Positions 43,101-55,100 of a stretch of 64,000 bases of DNA are shown one piece after another. The stretch is from positions 102,050,501 through 102,114,500 of the forward strand of contig NC_133027.1 in NCBI RefSeq assembly GCF_048771995.1, read 5' to 3'. Both the position numbers and the translations under genes were made by a program. Origin of the DNA: Taeniopygia guttata. Its lineage: Eukaryota; Chordata; Aves; Passeriformes; Estrildidae. Numbering within the stretch: the first letter of the stretch is position 1; each line of letters starts with the position of its first letter. The notes below the pieces were generated by a model that was given only the letters and a program-made list of their open reading frames with translations, was not told where the DNA came from and did not search any database.

Positions 43101-46100
43101 CAACAAAAGACCAGTAACAACAAAAACCCATAAACCAGTATTTTGAAACCTCTACTACATTGTAAATAGTATCTCCCAACACTTTGTACCATTAAAATAT
43201 AATGAGTCATACTCAACTGGGTAGCAAAGCCTCCTTTTGCTTAAGATGAGGCAAGTAAGGAGATAACATCCCTTACCACCATTACTTACCACTATTACTG
43301 ATTTTGCCTGATCACAGTATTGGAAGTCTCCGTATCGAACAGACCTACGGCCCTGCAAATTCAAGAAGATGTAACATTACCACCAGCTCCTAAACAAGGA
43401 GTCCCAATTCTTTGTTTTACATTAGTAAAAAAAACCAGTAAAAGCTTCAGATGCATGCTAACTACTCAGCCTTTCCTGCTATTTTCACTTTTTAAAGTAC
43501 CGTATATAGTTAGACACTTGGATTTCCCAAATGCACTCTGTACTTTTTAAAAGAAGATAAAATTGTATCATATATTCAGTTACCTGTTACATTAAATTTT
43601 CTGTGTATAACATTGTTCTTAAAAGGAACAATGAAAAGAACCACACTTATTAAAATACTGAAAACATTAGTACAAAGGCATTGTTCATTAGTTTTGATGT
43701 AACTTGAAGATATTTCAGTGCCTTTTAAAAAGCAGATATTAAAATTAACTGATCTTTTAAACAGACAATTGAAGCACTTGTTTTATTCCAAAAGGAAGGT
43801 TTTCAGTCTTTCTCTACTGTCAATCCACACATCAAAACAGATAGCTGATTGAATTCATAGCATACTGCAGACAGGAAAACTCACTGGCATTTTAGATCTG
43901 ATGCCAAATCACTGCTTCAGGCATAACATTCTCATTTCTTTCACATATACACTCATGTATATATGCATTCATGTATGCATTTAGAAGTAGAAGGCATCAA
44001 CAGTAGGGAAAAATCCGAGTGTATCCCACAAGCACATGCTCAGGTCAGCTCGTATTCAGGGATCAGATGTGAATCTTTTGGTTACCAGTATCACAAAAGA
44101 TAGAACAGTGGTAACACAAAACCAAAATCTACTTCAGTGTTAAGTAATATGAAGTGGTTTTATTTCCTGCTCCACTGACCTCCCTGAAGTACTTCAACTG
44201 CCCAAAATGACATTCTCCTTGCCATTTAGGAAAAGATTTCTTCCCTACACCCTCCCCCACAAAAAAAGGCACTAGTCAGTAAGCCAAGTAAAAAACCACT
44301 TTTTTCATGTCAACTGCTTACAGGTTCATTGCAAAAATAACAAGATGCAGTTACCCAATGAAGTATCACTTTCTTTAAAAAAATGAACATCAGCCACACT
44401 ACAAACACGGCTGGCATAGTGCTTCTGAAACTGAAATACTAGTTACAATTATGTTCAGCATATAGTGATTCTGAACTCGCTGTTCCTCCTAAAAACTGTG
44501 TTAAATGCTTTTACCTCTTTCTGCCACTACAATCTGACAATTACGAAAAGGAAAATTAAATAAAATTTTAAAAAGAAACCACAAACCATGAATAGTTCCA
44601 CAAGCACCAGAACAAAAGTAGTCAGTTATGGATTTTATCCCTCACACTTAACTGGTGTTACTCTGAGAAGCACTTCCTATGTTTGGAGCACATTTAGGGG
44701 CTCTTTCAATGTCAGCTCCTTGGTTTAGTAAGGGAAGGGTCAAAGCTACAGCCCATCCTTGACAGAGTGAGAAACACCTTGGTATTTAACCTTACAAGAC
44801 CTACTAGAACAAATTTACACTGAAACATATTCAGTATCAGGTCTAGTTTGGACTGGCCGAATGGTATTTAGGCACTGAGACGTTTAGTATTTCCTATTAA
44901 GCCATTTTAGGGTGGTATGACACAAAGGACTCACAGACTCACATTAACCATATGCTTTGGGAAAACAGACTAAAGTAAGTATAGCCATAAAACAAACATT
45001 AGGTCAAGGTAATTAAAAGTTCCAACAATTAATTCACTTACATCTCTATCTACTGTTGTTGCAAAACCAATGGCTTCCTTCTGTGTGCAGTTGACAGCCT
45101 TCTGAAGAGTATAAATAACTTGTTCATAGGTATGGACTTCATCATTAAACAGCATGCAGTAGTAAGTGTCACTCTTCTCACTTCAAAGCAATGATTGAAT
45201 TTATGTCATTCAAAGCAACGATTGAATTTATGCCATTTAAAGCAATGTTAAAAGTAAAAGCAAGAGCAAAGGAAAAAATATGAGAAATACAAAACGACTA
45301 CAATTATTGTATACAAAGTATTTCTGACTATTTTAAGAAAAGTAAAAAATATTTTTAAAATCAGAACCTGCATTTTCAACTGTAAATAACTGTAAGCCTT
45401 TAAAAGGCAGAAGACAAGCATTATACTTACATCATTTCTAGTCCAGGCAATTCATTTTCCTTTTCCCATGTTAATATATCTACTGCATATTTAAATGCAA
45501 TGGCAAAAATATTATAAGCTCTTGCTACCATATCTTCTGGTAAGTGCACAAGAGGATCCTGGAAAGTAAATATAAATAGCAAATGTGAAATTAAATTACA
45601 TTCAAAACAAACTGTCAAACTTGCATCTCCCTTTATCAAAGAATGATGTAAGCATCTTTAATGATGTCTTTCTTTAAATGACTTTGCAGTTGAAAGGAAC
45701 AGAGTCAATAATCATCCTGTTTTCTTCTTCCAGCTCTACACTGACAGTCACCAAAGCTCTAATCTAACATTCAGTACCTGAATGTTAACTTGCCTCTGAT
45801 CACCCATTTACATTTTCACACATTCTTCCATTCTCACTCTCCTTGTTCTCACTCCTGCACACCTTTTAAGACAGTTCTTTGGAAGAACTTTAACCTCAGC
45901 TGTATTAAAATCTGCTTCTTCTGCTATGCCTTCAAAACCATAATTTAAAATCCCTGTATTTTTTGTTCCACTTATCAATATTAGTAAACTGCAGAATACA
46001 AACGACCATGCATCTCTTGTCCTGTTTTATATGCAGCATGCATTAAAAGGCATAAGTCTTATCTATCGAGGTTTATAGAACATGCAGCACACTGGCATCA

Positions 46101-49100
46101 TGATTTATGATGCACGTCTCTTATATGCTGTGGTATATAAATAATTAACTGCTGAAATCTAAATAGGTGTTTCATAATGATCTGTCCACGTCTCAGTCTT
46201 GCTCACAGAGAGCTGTTCCCCTTTTGTCCGTGCACCCATTTGTGCCCACTCTGTGATCTCCATTTGACAAATGCAGCAGCCCCTACAAACTTGTCCTTCT
46301 CTCTGTGCCAGAGCAGAATGGAGGCTGCTGAAGTTGGGGGAATGGGAATGTGGAGGGGGAGGAACAGAACAGCTGCAAAGACAAAAGACCACTTTTTGGA
46401 GCAGCAAATGAGAACCACTGGCAACTCTCAATAAGACAGTGCAGGTACCACAGCCATTTCATTCCAGTCCATTTCAAGGATGGTGAATAGAAAACTTTAT
46501 AAACCTCTTCTCTTTTTGTCTTTTACTGTATCAAAATTTGGAGAACAACTAGCTCCTCTTCTACAAACCTGGACAGGGAATGCTGCATGGCCTGCAGGTC
46601 ACCTGGATATAAACTATACACTGAGTCACTCACTGACTCGATTCATCATTTGATATTTTGATGCATGTGTAAGTGCTAGACAATTAAAATATTTAACAAT
46701 GGCCTAATTTCTGGTTTAGGATTACCTAATACTAAATTCTGTGCTTCACTACAGCTTAGGCTGTATAAAAATGATCACAATAATAATTTCTCAACTTAAG
46801 TCTGCATCATCTAAAGGAGGCTCTTGACAGTCAGTGATTCACCTGTACTAATAAGTACCCCAAGACTGTTTGGGAATATTTGGAAGCTTTACCAGAGTGG
46901 TAAGAACTGCCATTTTGTTTTTTTTCTTTCCCTTCATTTAAAAATTATCCAGGGCATGAAGAACTATCAGCCACCAAAAGCAAAGGCAAACCATAAGCAT
47001 CAGCAATCCCCCCCACTCCCAGCACTTTCACACACCTGGGCAAGGCAGAAAATAGGCTCCAATAACGCTCAACAAACCATCCTTAATCCACCTCTAACAT
47101 AACACTGGCATAAGAGATACCAGCGTCCATGGTTTATGGGGAAGAAGCACAAAGCCTGTCCAGAACCTTGATTTTTCTGTCAGGCACTCACTGTGTGAGT
47201 ATCTTTGGGCACAGAAGTAGCAGTCCACCCAAGATTTCATAACAAGAGTTTCCTAAGGCTGCTGACTAATGTAAACTGGCATGTAGACCAAGTGCTAGAA
47301 TCTTAGGGCTGAGAGAGTGGGAGCAGATATTAGACCACTATCACTGAAAATACAATTACAGTTGCTTCACTCAAATCATCAGATCAGCAAAATTACTACC
47401 AGTGCTTGCCTTAGATTTTCCCTTTAAAAAAAATCTCACAGAAGTTATACTAAGTAAGAAGAGATGTGAGTGGCCAGGTCAGAAGCCCAATTAGCCACAC
47501 TCATTCCTGAGATGTAATAACAGGTAAGAAGATTATAAGTAGAAGACAGAATGCTTCTTTAGTCTCCAGTAACTTAAGACACTAACACTTCACACACCAA
47601 AGATGCTACCTACAATTTTAAATTGCCATTGGTAATTTTTCCTCCCACAACCACGTTAAATTTCCTTTCAAACATGTATAAACTTTTAACAATAGTATTT
47701 TGCACTGGTTAGTCCAGCAGCTTGAGTTCTTTCTGTAAGATGTGGCATGTCTTTTTGCCTTTAATACATCCAAGTTGTTATGCTCTGATTCTGTGGTCAA
47801 GATGTGTTCTCTATTTACCTTCTCCATACCAAACAATGTCTTTTAAATTCCTTTGCCTTACATCTCCGTTATGACTTTCCTGTGACAGCAAGGTATTTTG
47901 AGTTTTAAAAATCTGTGCACTTCCCTTTAGTAAGAATCAGAATATCTGTTGCACAGACAGCTGAATTTGGCTTCTTGGTGCAGATGATTACGTACAGACT
48001 TGTTTTCTTTTGCATGTGGCAGAATCCCTTGACCTCTCGAATATACAGAGAAACAAAGAAGTAGAACTAAAACTGAAGAGGTGACCAAGAACTTAAAATG
48101 AAGCCTTTAAGTAGAAAAAAAAATTAAGGAACTTCTTAAGATATTCATTTTTGTCTAACACTATGGTTCAAATAATTCTATTTAAGTTCCTACAGCCTCT
48201 CATGCAGACTAAATACCTGTATACTAAATAAAATTAATCTCAAGTGAAGGATTTACATATACACACACATATACACAGTTAACAATGTTTTGAAACATGA
48301 TGCCTCAATTGTAATTACCTCCTCTTCAGCAGTTTCTGAAGTGTTAAGTTCATGCTTCTGACAGTAAGGACCTTCCTTCCAAGCTTCTGTATCACCACAG
48401 TCACAGAAACCTCCTCCACCTGATGTTGTCATCTAAAATTATTTAAAAACAAAGCCATTCATGTGAATATGCATATATATCATATGTGCACATAAAGAAA
48501 TGAGTCCTCACAGCTCTACTATAAAAGCATGATCACAACACCCAACAGCTGAAAGCCTGTCTACATCATCAGTGTGCCTATGTCAAAAGAAAAAAACTTG
48601 AACAACAAAACAACATCAAACACCTGCATTCTGCCCCATCTGAAGTTTTCAGATCTTCTGAATCTATTACTTGCCACGGCATCTGTACTATGCCAAACTC
48701 TCACAGTTTTAATCAGAACAAAGCTAAATCAGTTCATGTGGCACTATTATATAGTGAGTGGAATATGTGCTTTATGACAAAAGGAATTGAGAGACTTAAA
48801 CTTTTCACATATGTAGGCACAGAAAAAAGCATTGAAAAATTTTAAAGGTGTATTTACACTGTTTGAATAAAATTTATTTTAAAGACCTCCTCAAATTAAT
48901 AACCATAATAATACTTCTTTTTTTGAATCACACCTATTAACTGATACATAGAAGAATTCTTTCACCAATTTTTGGCATACCTGATATACTCTATACATAC
49001 AGGCACATCTTATAGTATCAAGAAAACTAGATGGACATTTGAAAGAACATTTTCTTACACTTTTGGATGTTACCTAGACTTGTTAATTCCATAGGCTTGA

Positions 49101-52100
49101 AAAGTAAAAACCTATGTACAAGAAGTAAGCTGATATCAGCAAATTTGGCTGGGTTTCTTGATAAAAGTTATGCTTGGATTTTTTTCCTGAATCCTAGTGC
49201 TCAGTGTAACAATGCAGTAAATAGAATTACATTAGCAGCAGTGCAGTATGGTAAAAACCAGATTTATAGAAAGACTGCACTGGTAGTTTTCACTTAACTT
49301 CTTAGTTTAAAAGCACACCAAGGTCTTCTTGGCTTTGTTTGAAGGGTTTTTTTAAACTAATCTGTACTACTAACAACAGTATATTACTAAAATAAACAGC
49401 ATTTACAGTTTTCATTTTCTCTTTTAACTTTATGTTTAAGCTTTACACACAAGTGGCTTATTAATAAAGGTTTTTCAATAGCTTTTTAAAACAGTCAAAC
49501 ACGAGAGTCAAAACCCAAGTCTAAACCTGTAAAATTCACTAAAGGGTATGTGTTAAAAGTAACATACATTTGTGAACTTAACTGTTGCACATAAAATTTA
49601 ATTGCTCAATATTTTAAAGTGCTAACTTCCAGAAGTTACACTCAGATAAAAACACTCGAGTTCACATAGGATTACTGCAGACATTCAGAACTTTGTTTTC
49701 ATTCAGCATCTGGAAATTTTGTATACATTCTTAAACTTGAAACTGTTTCACACACACACAAAATCACTAATAACTATGTCATTATCCTGCAGGATCACTA
49801 ACCCTGTATCGGTGCTCTCTGTGAATGCTTCCAAGAAAGCATTCCATGCACAACACACAAGTTGGGTCAACAGCGCAGTCTCTGAGAACAGCAACAACAG
49901 AAAAGAAAAAAAGCATTAAACACTTGCTTTTGCCTTTACACATTTTACAACAGATAATTTTCAAATATCACCAATATCAACCTTCTAACTAATGTATATA
50001 TTACTGTGAAAGAGACAAGGGACGGCTTTAAAGTGGGGAAACAAATAAAATAGAACAAAATCTGTTCTCACAACAGAAGAGCCTTTAAAATATTGTGTGG
50101 GTAGTATGTCTAGTTTGGGTAATACAGACATTGCCTTCAAGAGGTGAGATGAGTATATAGGCAAGTAAACAGATGAATTACATAACCAAGAATAAATTCA
50201 GGTAAGTTCTCTCAAGTACAGAGTACCAGCATTAATGATCTCCAGCAATCAGAGAAGATTTTTCACTGAACACTGGGAAGAAAGATCACATGCAACAGAC
50301 TAAATCAAACCTCTGCTTCCAAGTTCAGCCCTACAAGCTCACTGATGAGCTGCAAGAACACAATTTTCTCAACCAGGAGATCAGAGACCATAATAGGGTC
50401 TTGTCTACAAACACTCCTGTATTAGACAGAAGGAATATTTCTAGTAAAATGGGCTAAACCAAATGGGACAATTAAACATTATATTTAACTATCTCCCTGA
50501 AAAACTCCTGTAATGCAACTGACTTCAAGGCACCTCAAGACTGAGGTAGGTAGGTTTTGCAACGTAAAAATAAATAGCAAGAGAATGTCTGTCTTATGAT
50601 GATGATTATTAAAACCAGAATTCAGAGAAACAACTTATTTTGTTTAAAACAAAACACTAGAGATCACATGAAATCTCATTATCAATATTCTCTTAGTTCA
50701 ATTTAACCAAAATAAATGATGGGATGATCATCAGGCAACCATGACTTACTATGCACAGGTGTTTTCTCCAGAGAAGCCACTGAAGATGAAAATGTCAAAG
50801 CAAAATTGTACAAAGCTCTTCTCTTTTAGAATAGTTTATGTCCATGGCATTATTTTTTTTTAGGTTAAAAAAACCCCAAAGAAACTACCACTTAATGCAA
50901 CAACATGCATGCAGGATTTGGTAGATCAGTTCTACAAAATTGAATGTTGACTCTTCAGAGCTCTAAACTTGTGGCAGTGTATTTAAAAATTCAGTACCAT
51001 TTATCAAGTAATGTCTCAGACAAGTAACTGTGCCTATACCTAAAGCAGAAACTGACCTGGAAGCTGCACAACTGCATAGAAAAATCCACTGCTTTAATGT
51101 GGACTTGGAAAATAATTCTTTGCTGTATTCCACAAAAGCTCAAATTAAACTCTCATTATTCTTCATTACCAACCATAAGTTAAAGAAAATTAACACACAG
51201 CAGGAATCAAATGTTTCTTGATGAACAAAAACAAGAGAGGGACTCCATCATCAGTATGTTAATGATCAAACACTGTTCATATGGAGCAACAAAAACATTG
51301 GGAATTCTGTAATTTTCTTCTAAACACACTTACTTTTTCAAGACCAACAACTCAGTATGAATCTGAAGTACCCACCAGTTTAATCTTATCTCTCTCATTA
51401 TAAAGAGGTCTCAAAGCATTTCCAAACCCAAAGGCCAGTAAGGTGTTATGTTTCTAGAAGAGGAGAGCACTAGAAAGAAAAATTCTTCCACTGTCATTGC
51501 CCTTGTAAATGAAGGGGATGGAAACCCAGACAAATAAACCCTTGAAATTAGACAGACATTCAGTCCCCATGTCACCTCACCAAGTGTTCAAGTGTCCCAG
51601 TGAGTGGTAGAAACCACACAAAATTAGAGGAATTTGTGACACAAACAAAACTTAAAAGTACAAACAGTTCAGAATATAGAGGATGAAAATGAACCTACAG
51701 CTAGTAAAACAATAGCTTAAAACTGAAGATTCTCTTAAATATTTGTAATTGGTTAGGAACTTCCTGTTCTCTTTCAAGTATAAGTATTTTTAGAGAGATC
51801 TAGATATAGAGGTAGGGAAGAAGCTAGAAGCTGATATGCTTGTTTTAAGCATCTGATAGCTTGGTTTAGCAGGTCATGGAAAGAGGTCTATAAGACAAGA
51901 TCAACACTAACAGCTGATATTAAACACCCAAAATACACACACATACACTTGCCCACTTACTTCTGATTAATGCCCTTAAATCAACCTGAAAGGTCACCCC
52001 AAATTCTTTCTTAATCTTGCATTTCTTTTGTACAGAAAACACTCAACATGATACTAATTATTATTTTTCCATTTATACATCTGTAGTGTTAATTTTCCCC

Positions 52101-55100
52101 GATCCCACTTGTCATGAAATACTGCAAGGTTACTTTAAAAATATATTTCAGTAATTAACTTTTCATTAGGACAGTATATTCTTATTGTAAAATGTTCCAT
52201 GACTTCACAAATCATAAATACGTCACAATGTTAAGTTGAACTACCTGCAAGAATACGTAGGCTCTCCCACTTTAAAGACACGGCCACACAGATGGGAAGG
52301 TTTGTTTGCTTGCTCAAGCTTTGGAAAACCAAATGCAGGATCTTCTCCACAAAGATACCATTCCATTGGTCCCAGCAAAACGTGTTGTGCCAGCATGTCT
52401 TCTCTCTTAGGGGCAGGGTTGGGACCCCTGCAGTAAATTTTTGGTACATAATAGGCCAGATGCTGGTACACTTCTTTTTGAAGGTCATTTGCTTGCAGCC
52501 ATTTCTTTTATATTAGAAGAAATGAGAACAAAAATTCTTCATTAATAAACACACCAAACATAGTTCTAGCCATTTAGGTTATTTTATTTCTACATGAAAT
52601 ATCTAAAATGTCATTCCAAAACCAGAAAGTCATGCTTCCTTCTAAGTATTAAATCTAAATTATCACAAAAGACAGATGTTAGGAAAGGAATAATTTGTTT
52701 CCTTGCTCACACATTTTATCCTTTTGACATACAGAAGATTTAAGAGAAAAATTCAGTAAAATTTTCCTCCAGGATGAATGACCAGTAAAATGTTGGCAGT
52801 GATTTTTAGGATACAGCCTAGACTACGTTGGTCACATTTCTCTGGAGTGCAGACAGATGCTGCCAGCCTGGGATACAGAGGATCAGCGTGAGCCTGGAGT
52901 TGGCAAGGAACAGAGACAAAAAGTACATGGAGAAAAGTAAATACAGCATTAGGTAACAGTCCCTTTCTCATTTCAACAAATCACCAGTGAAAATGAGGGA
53001 GTTTTGGTTTCTCCTTCAACCAAAATAACTCATCTGAATTACTATTTCAAGTGAGATGTTAGATCTATGATTTCTTGCACTAGGTTTGTGAGGCAAGGTT
53101 TTGGTAGCAAGGGGGCTACAGGCTGGCTTCTATTCAAGCTGCCAGAAGCTTCTCCATGCCCAAGAGAACCAACCTCAGATGGCTCCAAGATGGACCCACA
53201 GCTGGCCAAGGCTGAGCCCATCAGAGACAGCAGTAGAACTTCTAGGATAACACATTTAATAGGGAATAGCATATTTAAGGGGACAAAAAGAGCAGCTGGG
53301 AGATGTGAGTAAGAATATTGAAGAATAACAGCTCTGCAGACCCCAAAATCAGTGCAGAAGGAGGGCAGGAGGTGCTCCAGACACCAGAGCAGAGATCCCC
53401 CTGCAGCCCATGGAGGTCCAGTGGGGAACAGAGATCCCCTGGTAGCCCATGGGGAATCCCATGCCAGAGCAGCTGGATGTCCAAAGGAGGTTGTGACCCC
53501 ATGGGAAGACCACAGTGGAAGAGGCTCCAGGAGGCAGGACCTCCTGGAGAGAGGAGCCCATGCTGGAGCAGGTTTGCTGGCAGGACTGGTGACACCACGG
53601 GGAACCCACACTGGGCATCCTGTTCCTGAAGGGCTGCACTCCCTGTGAGAGACCCAGGCTGGAGCAGTTCATGAGGAACAGCAGCCCATGGGAAGGACTG
53701 ACACTGGAAAAGTTCATGGAGTACTGTGCCCATGGGAGGGACCCCACACTAGAGCAAAGGAAGGATGTGAGGAGTCCTTCCCTTGAGGAGGAAGGAGTGC
53801 AGAGACAACATGAGGAAGTGACCATACCCCTCATTCTGCATCTACCTGTGCTGCTCAGGGGAGGAGGTAGGGAAAACACAAGCAAACTTGAGCCAGGGAA
53901 GAAGAGAAGGATGGGGGGGAAGGTGTTTTTAAGATTTGGGTTTATCTCTCATTACGCTACTCTGATTTGATTGGTGATAAATGAAATAAATTTTTCCACT
54001 AGTCAAGACTGTTTTGCCAATGGCAGTAATTGGTAAGTGACCTTTCCCACTCCTTATCTCCACCAAAAGCCTTTTGTTGTATTTTCTCCCCTCTCCAGCT
54101 GAGGAGAGGAGTGAGAGAGTAGCTTTGGTGGGTATTTGGCACCCAGCCGAGGCCAACTCACTACAATTATCTTAGTAAATCAATTGTAAAAAACAATGTT
54201 GGCCGTTTTTAAAAGGCATCAAACCATGGAACTGCCCTAAGCCACTTAAAAACGCACAGCTTCTCCTAATTTGGTTTCTTCCCCCCTGGTATACACACAC
54301 AGAATAAAAAAATACTCTAGGACAACATTTGTTTTATTTCTGCCTCGGGGATAACAAATTTAGAAAGGTTTAAACTGTAAGTTAAATCTGCAAGGTTTTT
54401 ATAAGGAACAAACAGGAGCAAGCAGATACTGCAAGTGTCCACTGATTAAATCTCGTGTTAAATAAACAGCCTCAGCATGCCATTTCTCATTGTAAATGTG
54501 ACAACCAGATACCCCCGGCAACTTTCAAAAAAAGAGTTCAAAATCAACCTAAAACTGTACAAGAAAACACAGAATTCATTATGCCAAAATAAATGGGTTT
54601 GGTGATCAAATGTTAAAGCTTGATTTACTCTGAATTATTTATAACTTACTCTAAAGAACTTATGTCTGAGATAACACAGTTGTAGTAAGTTCCTCAGGAT
54701 ACAGACATTCAGAGTCAGCTGAGCATCTGTGCAGACTGGCTGCATTTTTGCCTTTTCTTAATATATTGAAGTAGTTCCATTTATTAGACATGTTTTTCTG
54801 AAGTAGAACTTGGTATTTTAAAAAAACCCTAATTTGTCAGGGTGCTTTCTTCATTTCTCTTTTCCTAAGTTTGACTTCTTAGAATAATGATTGAACTGCT
54901 TAAATCTTTCTACATTCATCTAGCTTTGATGGTCAAAGCCCAGTTTTTTCCCAAGGAAGTCCATGGGAAGAGGTTGCCAAAAAGCCTTAGCCAATAATCT
55001 AGAAGTCTACAGATTATCTCACCATTCCCACCACGATTCAGAGAATAACATAGGGGGGAAAAAAAAAAAAAAGGTAAAGTTTTAAATAAAAATTTTATTT

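Noticed and set aside
46159-46440. Possible small gene on both strands at 46.2-46.4 kb
   Set aside because: Four overlapping frames in a GC-richer patch, none with a domain or splice sites; treated as intron 4 DNA.
53042-53970. Long overlapping open frames (up to 189 codons) on both strands near 53-54 kb
   Set aside because: They arise from the GC-richer repeats of the intron 1 LTR; all frames are open at once and none has a recognisable domain or viral gene motif.
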